NCBI GenBank assembly: GCA_913009765.1
Contig: CAJVYT010000269.1
Span: 1-6,226, forward strand
Origin: an uncultured candidate division Zixibacteria bacterium
GTDB lineage: Bacteria; Zixibacteria; MSB-5A5; GN15; FEB-12
Length of the DNA stretch: 6,226 bases
Direction of reading: 5' to 3'
The first letter of the stretch is position 1. Each line of letters starts with the position of its first letter. Of the stretch, positions 1-5,702 are shown in pieces. The translations under genes and the position numbers were made by a program. The notes under the pieces were generated by a model. That model was not told the origin of the DNA and made no database searches. It saw only the letters and a program-made list of their open reading frames with translations.

Positions 1-70
1 TTTTTTTTTTTTAATGATACGGCGACCACCGAGATCTACACTCTTTCCCTACACGACGCTCTTCCGATCT
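1..70 (+). other. Illumina P5 / TruSeq universal adapter with poly-T lead (assembly contamination)
   Basis: Twelve T residues (1-12) are followed at 13-70 by the full 58-base P5/TruSeq universal adapter, starting AATGATACGGCGACCACCGA and ending CGCTCTTCCGATCT, with no mismatch that I can see. The homopolymer outside it is the reverse complement of the poly-A that appears when a read runs off the end of a short library fragment. This is library sequence carried into the assembly, so genomic sequence begins at about 71. It must not be read as a terminator T-tract or a promoter. Confidence 0.98.
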
Positions 71-130
71 ACAAATTGCTGCTTTTTACAATTTCCGGCA
101 ATATGTGTATATAACCATTTATTATATCAC

Positions 131-161
131 GAGATATGAGATATATAATATCCCATATCTC
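131..161 (-). terminator. Long hairpin just downstream of the bc operon (possible 3' end structure)
   Basis: Arms 131-144 and 148-161 pair as GAGATATG/CATATCTC (8 bp), one A-C mismatch, then GATAT/ATATC (5 bp) around a three-base loop. It starts 14 bases past the stop codon of the last operon gene (176-178). No T-run follows it on the minus strand, so it is not a textbook rho-independent terminator. It could protect the mRNA 3' end or act in Rho-dependent termination. The rest of 71-175 has no gene: the minus-strand frames entering it close quickly. Confidence 0.4.
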
Positions 162-175
162 TCTATGTTTAATTA

Positions 176-1414
176 TTACTTCTTTTCCACTTTCCTAATA
201 AAAAGATATAATCCGATAACCAATAATGTAAAGATAAGTGACGCAACTCCAAGTCCTTTACGACGGAAATAAAATTCATCGATAAGAGAAGCAGAGTTTT
301 TCTTTACCTCTTCGGCTTGTTTCATCCCTTGTTCAGCACTCGGTAAGACAGAATCTAAGTTAAACGAATGCAGTTTAGTGCGTGTATGAATCAATGATTG
401 TTGAACTTCGTTCATAGTAAATTCAACATCAGTGGTAGACATTTCTTTTTCCTTGGCATCATCAAGCAAGGCTTGTGCTTCCTTTTGAGACTGCACCAAT
501 GCCTTTAAAGCATTTGAAATTCCGCCAGCTGTTGCAATACCTTTAGTACCGTCATCAACGGAATGACATTCAACACAAAGAGCCGGTTCTTTAGTACCAA
601 TCCATTTATCTTCCGGTTTTAAAATCTTGTGGTTGGAATGGCAAGTCATACACATAGGGAAATCATTTTCCTCAAACGCCACTTTATGGGGTGAGTTGTT
701 AAACAATTCCGACTCAATTGCATGACAATTACCACACACAGCAATTAAAGAAGCGACTCCCGGAGGAGCAGCACCATGATTACCATGACAGTCATTACAG
801 ACCGGAGCAGAAAGATCACCCTTTTCAAACAAAGCATACCCATGTACTGATTGCTTGTAATCAGCAACAGGGGTAGAATCAAGTCCGTATTTTTTCATCA
901 ATTTATCATTACTATGACATTTTCCACATGTTTTGGTGATATTTAACGGATGAGTACTGGAATGCGGAAGTTTGGCTGTATTGATTTGATGCACTGTGTG
1001 GCAGGAGATACAATTTGCCACATTGGTGTCACCTTTTTTCAATAATTGTTTGCCATGAACCGATGTTTTATATTTATCAAACTGATCGGTAGGCAATGAT
1101 GGATTATGGTCATGCATATACGCCGCATCAGAATGACATCTGGCACAGAATTTTGGAACATCTTTATATGACGGAACCCCGCGGTAGGTCTTTGAGTCAC
1201 GAACATCGTCCATATCATCAAGCGATGCATCACCACCATGACAGTCAACACACCCAAGACCTTTTTGGATATGGATATCTTTAGATATCAAATGTGATGG
1301 ACCGTCAGCATCTTCAAAATCTGAATGACAGGTCAAGCAGTTATTTTCAGCAGCTGAAACCATTACGGCAGAAAATATACAGATCATAAGATATATGAAA
1401 CTTTTTTTATACAT
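176..1414 (-). CDS. Membrane-anchored nonaheme c-type cytochrome of a Rieske/cytochrome b complex
   Basis: Predicted periplasmic electron-transfer subunit that takes electrons from the Rieske protein, in place of cytochrome c1 or f. From the chosen start it has 412 residues: a signal peptide (YKK, a hydrophobic stretch, likely cleavage near VSA/AE, about residue 21), then nine CxxCH heme sites at residues 26, 55, 90, 135, 163, 206, 227, 255 and 280. A helical, coiled-coil-like linker (about 298-380) follows, then one transmembrane helix (387-406) and a basic tail, giving an N-out, C-in anchor. Modules repeat: YKxSVHG lies exactly 20 residues before CxxCHxxH at 135 and at 206, and a looser SPH version precedes 255. 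The upstream SVHG-type and downstream CxxCHxxH histidines are candidate distal heme ligands. It is the last gene of the operon, three bases after the cytochrome b stop. Start: AGGAG abuts the first ATG (1420) but lies six bases from the ATG at 1414, so 1414 is preferred. The fold resembles multiheme cytochrome c3/NapC-like families; the exact family is not certain. Confidence 0.9.
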   Translation of the reverse strand: MYKKSFIYLMICIFSAVMVSAAENNCLTCHSDFEDADGPSHLISKDIHIQKGLGCVDCHGGDASLDDMDDVRDSKTYRGVPSYKDVPKFCARCHSDAAYMHDHNPSLPTDQFDKYKTSVHGKQLLKKGDTNVANCISCHTVHQINTAKLPHSSTHPLNITKTCGKCHSNDKLMKKYGLDSTPVADYKQSVHGYALFEKGDLSAPVCNDCHGNHGAAPPGVASLIAVCGNCHAIESELFNNSPHKVAFEENDFPMCMTCHSNHKILKPEDKWIGTKEPALCVECHSVDDGTKGIATAGGISNALKALVQSQKEAQALLDDAKEKEMSTTDVEFTMNEVQQSLIHTRTKLHSFNLDSVLPSAEQGMKQAEEVKKNSASLIDEFYFRRKGLGVASLIFTLLVIGLYLFIRKVEKK

Positions 1415-1420
1415 TGTCAT

Positions 1421-1425
1421 CTCCT
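1421..1425 (-). promoter_or_regulatory. Ribosome-binding site deciding the cytochrome c start
   Basis: The minus strand reads AGGAGATGACAATG. The AGGAG touches the first ATG (1420-1418), leaving no spacer, but has a six-base spacer to the second ATG (1414-1412). The site overlaps the cytochrome b stop codon (TAG, 1426-1424), so translation of the two genes is probably coupled. Confidence 0.75.
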
Positions 1426-2533
1426 ATTTAACCATATAACCGTAAAAGGTCATGAATATTATAAACGCTAACACAAAATATCCAAATGCCGTAAACAATT
1501 TAGATTTTTGATCAACTGCTGATTTTTTATCTAAAAATGGAACTAATGCCCAAATGAGACCACCAATTGAGAATGCAAATATTCCAACTAATTCCCCTTC
1601 TAAAAAGAGAATGTGAGCCGGAAGCATCTTAAGTGCCTGGAAAGCAAACATAAAATACCATTCAGGACGAATGATCGGAGGAGGCGGAGCGAATGAATCG
1701 GCTTTTATGCCTAAAGGCCAGTGAATGACACCAATACCATCGGGGAAAAATGTTGCTAAAACCGCAATTACATTTAGAACTATTAACCAGACTAATAAAT
1801 CACGTAGAATAAAGTTCGGGAAGAACTTCATATATTTCTTTTCACCGGCAGGCTTGTTTGCCCACTCTATAGGTTCGCTCATACCCTGACGCTGTACAAA
1901 TATCAAATGTGCTGACAATAAAACAGTAAATATTCCCGGAAGAATAGCAACATGCAATCCAAAGAAACGTCCGATAGTTGCTCCTGTGACTTCTTCGCCT
2001 CCTCGCATAATAATCAATAATTGATCACCTATAACCGGAACGGCACCTGCCATGCCGGTTCCCACACGAGTAGCAAAAAATGATAGTTCGTTCCAAGGAA
2101 GTAAATAACCTGAAAATCCAAATAACAGGGCAAGTCCAAATAAACCCATCCCTGACAGCCATGTCATTTCTCTTGGTTTGCGATATGCTTTGGTAAAATA
2201 AACAGTAAACATGTGTAAAAACACAAAGAACACCATTAAATTGGCAGACCACGAATGTATCGCACGTACTAACCATCCAAACGAAACAGTACTGACAATA
2301 AACTGTACCGATTCAAAAGCCGAATCGGCTCCCGGACGATAATACATAAGTAATAAAATTCCTGAGACAACCTGAACTATAAAAAGAAATAAAGAAATTC
2401 CGCCTAAATAGTAAAAACTTGAATGCGAGTGAGTTGGAACTACTTTAGAACCCATGTAATCGACTAAGGCAGAAATTTTAAATCTGCTGTCGACCCAATC
2501 ATACATCTGTGAAGAAAGGTTTTTATCACTCAT
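1424..2533 (-). CDS. Cytochrome b subunit of a quinol-oxidising bc complex (fused b6 + subunit IV type)
   Basis: Integral membrane diheme cytochrome of 369 residues that forms the quinol oxidation (Qo) and reduction (Qi) sites. Seven membrane helices are visible at about 40-64, 92-114, 127-146, 190-213, 244-263, 314-334 and 346-366, matching b6 (four) plus subunit IV (three) joined in one chain. Heme ligands are His93/His107 in helix B (13 residues between) and His194/His209 in helix D (14 between). The longer helix D spacing is the b6f-type pattern rather than the mitochondrial one. The Qo motif PEWY is intact at 290-293. The segment FYYLGG (40-45) aligns with FYCLGG of b6 and has Tyr42 where b6 carries the Cys that binds heme ci; the protein has no cysteine at all. 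Its ATG overlaps the Rieske TGA by one base (TGATG), with AAGGAAGG (2540-2547) six bases upstream. The naming qcrB/petB is ambiguous, so no symbol is given. Confidence 0.96.
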   Translation of the reverse strand: MSDKNLSSQMYDWVDSRFKISALVDYMGSKVVPTHSHSSFYYLGGISLFLFIVQVVSGILLLMYYRPGADSAFESVQFIVSTVSFGWLVRAIHSWSANLMVFFVFLHMFTVYFTKAYRKPREMTWLSGMGLFGLALLFGFSGYLLPWNELSFFATRVGTGMAGAVPVIGDQLLIIMRGGEEVTGATIGRFFGLHVAILPGIFTVLLSAHLIFVQRQGMSEPIEWANKPAGEKKYMKFFPNFILRDLLVWLIVLNVIAVLATFFPDGIGVIHWPLGIKADSFAPPPPIIRPEWYFMFAFQALKMLPAHILFLEGELVGIFAFSIGGLIWALVPFLDKKSAVDQKSKLFTAFGYFVLAFIIFMTFYGYMVK

Positions 2534-2982
2534 CAGCTGCCTTCCTTACTGACAAAGATAGTTTCCCCAACTTCTTTTACTTGAAATTGAAAAAGTGGAC
2601 GAGGTGGTGGACCGGAAATATTGGCTCCATCCATGGTGTAACGTCCGTTATGACATGAACACCATATAATCCCTAAATCGGGACGATGCTGTACAGTACA
2701 ATCAAGATGGGTACAAACAGCACTTAAAGATTTGAGTTCATTTTTATCTGTTAAAAAAATAATTCCCAAAGCCCGACCATATTTAAAATATTTTGCTTTT
2801 TGGGGTTCACTTTCAATATCCGTACGTGAAAATGAAAGTTTCAGCTGTGACAGTTTTGCTTCTGCAAGTTTTGGAGGAGTGATGTATTTAAACATCGGAT
2901 AAAAAATTGCTCCAATAGCCAGTAAAGCAGAACCGCCTAAAGCTGTTTCAAGGAAACCACGACGTGATTTTTCTCCTGACAC
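2533..2982 (-). CDS. Rieske [2Fe-2S] iron-sulfur protein of the bc complex
   Basis: Exported electron carrier of 149 residues that accepts one electron from quinol at the Qo site and hands it to the multiheme cytochrome. A twin-arginine signal-anchor opens the protein (SRRGFLE at 6-12, hydrophobic to about 33), followed by a flexible linker and the Rieske domain. Box I is CTHLDC (90-95) and box II CSCHNGRY (108-115): cluster ligands Cys90, His92, Cys108 and His111, with Cys95 and Cys110 for the disulfide. Box II differs from the usual CPCHGSxY: the Ser that hydrogen-bonds the cluster sulfur in high-potential proteins is Gly113, while Tyr115 is kept. Box I has Asp instead of Gly before its second Cys. 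These changes fit a lower-potential, menaquinol-linked Rieske protein (inference). The start is GTG with GAGGAG at 2988-2993, five bases away. First gene of the operon. Confidence 0.95.
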   Translation of the reverse strand: MSGEKSRRGFLETALGGSALLAIGAIFYPMFKYITPPKLAEAKLSQLKLSFSRTDIESEPQKAKYFKYGRALGIIFLTDKNELKSLSAVCTHLDCTVQHRPDLGIIWCSCHNGRYTMDGANISGPPPRPLFQFQVKEVGETIFVSKEGS

Positions 2983-2987
2983 AACTT

Positions 2988-2993
2988 CTCCTC
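2988..2993 (-). promoter_or_regulatory. Ribosome-binding site of the Rieske gene (GTG start)
   Basis: GAGGAG on the minus strand, five bases before GTG (2982-2980). It supports the non-ATG start, since the Tat motif SRR begins only six residues in and would be lost from any later start. Confidence 0.8.
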
Positions 2994-3033
2994 TATTTTG
3001 TTTACTCTTTTCTTATTAACTTTTCTATTTAAC

Positions 3034-3042
3034 ATTATCACA
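3034..3042 (-). promoter_or_regulatory. Possible extended -10 promoter of the bc operon
   Basis: In the 97-base gap between ridA and the Rieske gene the minus strand reads TGTGATAAT at 3042-3034, one base away from the extended -10 form TGnTATAAT. No convincing -35 box stands at the right distance; TTGTTT at 3059-3054 is only 14 bases upstream. The gap is very AT-rich, so chance matches are likely. The operon could also be read from an upstream promoter. Confidence 0.25.
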
Positions 3043-3079
3043 AACATATATAAAAACAAGACAATATCAATACTTTTTA

Positions 3080-3463
3080 TTATAAAACTGCTACCGCATC
3101 TATCTCAACTTTTACATCTTTAGGTAAACGGCTCACTTCAACGGTGGCACGTGCCGGAGGATTTTCAAGAAAATAAGATGCGTATACTTCATTTACCGTA
3201 GCAAAATCATTCATATCAGCAAGATAAATAGTCGTTTTCACTACATCAGCATATTCGGCAGAACCTGCTTTGAGAACTGCACCAAGGTTTTCCATCACTT
3301 GCTTACATTGTTCAGCAGCAGTATTTCCGACTATTTCCATAGTGTGTGGATCAAGTGGAATATTTCCGGAAACATATATTGTCTCTGAGCAGGTTACTTT
3401 CACAGCCTGGGAATACGGTCCGATTGCATGAGGAGCTAAATCGGTTAACACAATTGTTTTCAT
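3080..3463 (-). CDS. ridA: RidA family enamine/imine deaminase
   Basis: Cytoplasmic trimeric enzyme of the RidA/YjgF/UK114 family, which hydrolyses reactive 2-aminoacrylate and related enamines/imines made by PLP enzymes to 2-oxoacids and ammonia. The 127-residue product is of standard length. Visible signatures are IGPYSQAV (14-21), SGNIPLDP (32-39), PPARATVEV (102-110) and VEIDAVAVL at the C-terminus. Counting from the ATG at 3463, the key residues fall at Tyr17, Arg105 and Glu120, the same numbers as in E. coli RidA, where Arg105 binds the substrate carboxylate. That agreement supports this start over the longer TTG frame from 3484, whose first codons are the ribosome-binding site itself. 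It stands alone between gaps of about 100 bases, and a link to the bc operon is not evident. Confidence 0.95.
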   Translation of the reverse strand: MKTIVLTDLAPHAIGPYSQAVKVTCSETIYVSGNIPLDPHTMEIVGNTAAEQCKQVMENLGAVLKAGSAEYADVVKTTIYLADMNDFATVNEVYASYFLENPPARATVEVSRLPKDVKVEIDAVAVL

Positions 3464-3466
3464 CAT

Positions 3467-3473
3467 ACCTCCT
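3467..3473 (-). promoter_or_regulatory. Strong ribosome-binding site deciding the ridA start
   Basis: AGGAGGT on the minus strand is followed directly by ATGATG. The second ATG (3463-3461) has the better spacing, and the protein numbering of the catalytic residues agrees with it. The longer frame from TTG at 3484 would have to translate through this site. Confidence 0.8.
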
Positions 3474-3495
3474 AAGTATGACAATAATCAAAGGC

Positions 3496-3503
3496 ATTTT
3501 ATA
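3496..3503 (-). promoter_or_regulatory. Possible -10 element for ridA
   Basis: The minus strand shows TATAAAAT at 3503-3496 in the spacer between the HD-GYP gene and ridA, about 33 bases before the ridA start. No recognisable -35 box lies 16-18 bases upstream, and the spacer is AT-rich, so this is only a candidate. Confidence 0.25.
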
Positions 3504-3564
3504 AACGCAATCAAGTGATTTTTATTATTGGAAAATACCGCAGATTGAAATATCTTAAAATTGA

Positions 3565-4548
3565 TTAGGTAACTTCAAGACCGTTTGGACCCATAAGTGC
3601 AACAAATGCTTTCATTGCTTCATCATCGTATGCCCCTTTAATTGAGAACATAACTTTTAAGGCAGGAAATGTATCTTTTGCTCGTTGATAAACACGTTCG
3701 GTAGTCATAGCATCAAATGAATCGGCAATGGCAACTATTTTTGAAAAAATATGCATTTCATTTAACGTTATCCCATTCGGATATCCCGACCGGTCACCTC
3801 TTTCATGATGCTGCAAAATAGGGTACATTGATGCTTCGGAGATTTCATTTGTCTCCCGCATAAGATCATCGCCCCATTTGGGATGTTTTTTCATAATTTC
3901 AAACTCAATAGAATTTAAAGCAGAACGTTTATGTAAAATTCTTTCAGAGACTTTTGATTTACCTACATCATGAAGCAATGCACCGACACCAAGTTCAAAT
4001 AAAAAATCCTTGTCATGGAATCCCATCTGTTGTGCAAGAGCTATTGCAAATGTACAGACATTTACCGAATGGGTGTAGGTATAATAATCAAAAGAGGAAA
4101 TTTTCATCAGCGAATGGAATGCTTCTTGACCCTTTAAAATATAATCAATCGTATTTCCAACTAAATGTTTGGAACGTTTGATATTCTCACCATACGTTGG
4201 TCTGCTTAAAACATCTTTTACTAAACCGGTAGATGTTTCATATAAAATACCTGCTTTTTTAATTTCAGGTATCTGAGGATCGTGAATTATTTTATCTAAA
4301 TTCTTTTCAATATACAGTTGATATTTGTGTTTACTTTCTGAGCTGATATATACTTTTTCAACTGAATTATCCAACAGTTTCTGACGGGTTCGGTCGGTAA
4401 AGGGAAGGTCGGCTGAACGATATAATACTAAATTTCTATTTATATTGAGATATAAATCAAAATTTAAGACAGAATCAATTCTGATAGAATCAAGCTGTAT
4501 TGGAATAAATTTTTGATCTACTTTTGTATCTGTCGAAATAATGCTCAT
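3565..4548 (-). CDS. HD-GYP domain protein, probable cyclic-di-GMP phosphodiesterase
   Basis: Cytoplasmic signalling enzyme of 327 residues expected to hydrolyse c-di-GMP. Residues about 1-90 form an N-terminal module of the kind that often precedes HD-GYP domains (key stretch FDLYLNINRNLVLYRS, then a VEKVYIS strand); its ligand is unknown. The HD-GYP domain runs from about 145 to 320. Metal-site residues are all present: His160 (THSVNV), His193-Asp194 (LLHDVGKSKV), His222 (KKHP), His247-His248 (QHHER) and Asp276 (IADSFDAMT). The GYP signature is RSGYPNG (253-259). The usual HHExWDGSGYP reads HHERGDRSGYP here, with W to G and G to R changes. The Glu that builds a trinuclear site in some members is a Tyr, as in most binuclear enzymes. 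No membrane helix or receiver domain is visible. The ATG at 4548 has only a weak purine-rich upstream sequence, but no other Met exists before residue 148. It lies downstream of a terminator, so it should have its own promoter. Confidence 0.93.
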   Translation of the reverse strand: MSIISTDTKVDQKFIPIQLDSIRIDSVLNFDLYLNINRNLVLYRSADLPFTDRTRQKLLDNSVEKVYISSESKHKYQLYIEKNLDKIIHDPQIPEIKKAGILYETSTGLVKDVLSRPTYGENIKRSKHLVGNTIDYILKGQEAFHSLMKISSFDYYTYTHSVNVCTFAIALAQQMGFHDKDFLFELGVGALLHDVGKSKVSERILHKRSALNSIEFEIMKKHPKWGDDLMRETNEISEASMYPILQHHERGDRSGYPNGITLNEMHIFSKIVAIADSFDAMTTERVYQRAKDTFPALKVMFSIKGAYDDEAMKAFVALMGPNGLEVT

Positions 4549-4633
4549 CTGTTTTTTCTGCTTTATAGCTGTATCTTTATCGTAAATAATATATTACATA
4601 TTTTTTATCGGCAGAATGTTTGATTTGGTTCAT

Positions 4634-4662
4634 AAAAAACCCTCTGAAAGAATTTCAGAGGG
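4634..4662 (-). terminator. Rho-independent terminator
   Basis: A perfect 10-bp stem, CCCTCTGAAA (4640-4649) with TTTCAGAGGG (4653-4662), closes a three-base loop. On the minus strand it is followed by six T (4639-4634). It lies 55 bases past the stop of the unknown gene at 4717-5340 and should end that transcript before the HD-GYP gene. The plus strand has no T-run after the stem, so it acts on the minus strand only. Confidence 0.92.
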
Positions 4663-4716
4663 ATATGTAGGAGGGAGCAAAGATTAGGGCATGAGACCCT
4701 ATATAGAGTAATAACC

Positions 4717-5340
4717 CTATTGTGTGTTGTAATTTTTTATTGTACTCATAACGGAATTCAATGAAGTTGTTATATTCGTAAGTATTTTCGAGTATTTTTT
4801 CAGCAGTTCAGAGTACTGCCAACGCATTTGAAATGCTTTTTCAGGAAAATCAAAAAGTTCAAGTAGTATTGTTTTATAGATTTCATCAATATATTGGACT
4901 ACATAATACGGATAATCAGGAATATTTACATCCTGCACTTCACCTTTGCTAATTCGTTCGCAATAGACTTCAATCTTTTCAAGCATAACAGTTCCAAAAC
5001 ACCACGGAGTCATTACAATACCTAAATTGGCTCCATCGGTGTAAAAACGTCTGATATTTTTCATCAGAAGGTCAATAATGACTGATTTGGCTCTATAAAA
5101 GGCAATTGATTCATTAAATTCAGATGTAGTCGTCATCAGTTTTTCTGAGAGTTTTGCTCTTTCTAAATTGGCATTTTCATACGCTAATTCAAGAAAACGG
5201 TAAAAATCATCAAAATAGACCTTACTGTTTTCAGACAGTGACATTATATAATAGCCGTATTCATCATTGCGAATCTTTGGATCGTTGGTGCTTTCTAATC
5301 TTTCTTGTGAAAATCCTCTTTGATATCTGCCGTCTAACAT
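4717..5340 (-). CDS. Unrecognised helical protein, own transcription unit
   Basis: I do not recognise this 207-residue protein. It has no signal peptide and no clear membrane helix, and is rich in Tyr, Phe and charged residues, with long amphipathic helices (about 40-100 and 145-200). Distinctive spots are RFYTDGANLGIVMTPWCFG (98-116), which looks like a conserved core, and a second Cys at 127 (EVYCERI). It is probably cytoplasmic and mostly alpha-helical; no enzyme motif or DNA-binding motif is evident. Start choice: the frame extends to an ATG at 5367 with a poor upstream sequence, whereas the ATG at 5340 has AGGAG five bases upstream, so 5340 is preferred (nine residues shorter). It is monocistronic by context: an extended -10 promoter near 5442-5450 in front, a strong terminator behind. 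Confidence 0.8.
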   Translation of the reverse strand: MLDGRYQRGFSQERLESTNDPKIRNDEYGYYIMSLSENSKVYFDDFYRFLELAYENANLERAKLSEKLMTTTSEFNESIAFYRAKSVIIDLLMKNIRRFYTDGANLGIVMTPWCFGTVMLEKIEVYCERISKGEVQDVNIPDYPYYVVQYIDEIYKTILLELFDFPEKAFQMRWQYSELLKKYSKILTNITTSLNSVMSTIKNYNTQ

Positions 5341-5345
5341 AAAGT

Positions 5346-5350
5346 CTCCT
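5346..5350 (-). promoter_or_regulatory. Ribosome-binding site deciding the start of the unknown gene
   Basis: AGGAG on the minus strand with a five-base spacer (ACTTT) to the ATG at 5340-5338. The longer frame from 5367 would run through it and has no comparable site of its own. Confidence 0.75.
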
Positions 5351-5441
5351 ACTTCTTTTATTGTCATCTGCTTAGCTATACTGCAACCAATTTGCCAAAC
5401 ATGAAAATAATCGTTCTCTTTTGAAACAAGATAGTTATCTC

Positions 5442-5450
5442 ATTATAACA
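5442..5450 (-). promoter_or_regulatory. Extended -10 promoter of the unknown gene
   Basis: The minus strand reads TGTTATAAT at 5450-5442, a perfect match to the extended -10 form TGnTATAAT. The -35 region (around 5465-5470, CAAGCA) is poor, as is common with extended -10 promoters. Transcription would begin near 5435, giving an untranslated leader of about 95 bases before the ATG at 5340. Confidence 0.55.
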
Positions 5451-5702
5451 CAAAATGTTATCGCTGCTTGACCTATAGGAAGAGACAGGCTGATTATGTA
5501 AATGAATTGAGCATTTATATGCAGAACATGAATTTCAACTCATATATATGCATTTGATGTACCTAAAATATGCTATCTGCCAATAATGCCTGTATGTGCA
5601 AAAACAGAACAACATGGACAATAGAGGGTAAGTTATTGCAGTAGTTAGTCGATATTATTTATTAGAATATGAATATTATTTAATTGTTTTTGGGAGTTTT
5701 AC

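Larger units (their letters stand above)
5341..5702. other. Divergent non-coding spacer
   Basis: This 362-base spacer separates the minus-strand unknown gene from the plus-strand small gene and should carry both their promoters. The minus-strand promoter is clear (5442-5450); for the plus strand several AT-rich -10-like words occur at 5650-5680 but none has a well-placed -35. The middle (about 5460-5630) has no reading frame of note, no tRNA-like fold and no strong inverted repeat that I can see. A small RNA or operator cannot be excluded by eye. Confidence 0.6.

Noticed and set aside
1..12. T-run at the left end as a terminator tract
   Set aside because: It sits outside the P5 adapter and is read-off homopolymer, not genome.
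78..99. Short stem AAATTG/CAATTT-like pairing near the left junction
   Set aside because: Six AT-rich pairs with a ten-base loop beside an artificial junction; not distinguishable from chance.
1039..1257. Other minus-strand frames inside the cytochrome c and cytochrome b genes (also 2025-2276)
   Set aside because: They overlap genes with unmistakable heme and PEWY motifs in the proper frame, and encode nothing recognisable.
1096..1284. Plus-strand reading frame encoding a His-rich peptide
   Set aside because: It is the antisense shadow of the cytochrome c gene; the His-rich look comes from reading codons of that gene backwards, and there is no ribosome-binding site.
3482..3530. Inverted repeat CAATAAT / ATTATTG between the HD-GYP gene and ridA
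   Set aside because: The arms are only seven AT-rich bases with a 35-base loop, which is likely by chance; no T-run or operator symmetry supports it.
3954..4181. Plus-strand frame opposite the HD-GYP gene
   Set aside because: It lies wholly antisense to the conserved HD-GYP core, with no supporting start signals or recognisable product. The frame at 5154-5342, opposite the unknown gene, is rejected for the same reason.
4577..4633. Eighteen-codon minus-strand frame starting right after the terminator T-run
   Set aside because: Its only ribosome-binding-like sequence is the terminator stem itself, and so short a frame is expected by chance in AT-rich DNA.
4684..4702. Small hairpin TAGGG...CCCTA beyond the unknown gene's stop
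   Set aside because: Only five pairs, no T-run, and a far stronger terminator follows about 25 bases later on the same strand.
5460..5640. Possible CRISPR, tRNA or small RNA in the divergent spacer
   Set aside because: There are no regularly spaced repeats, no cloverleaf-like pairing and no hairpin with a T-run; nothing beyond AT-rich sequence could be supported by eye.
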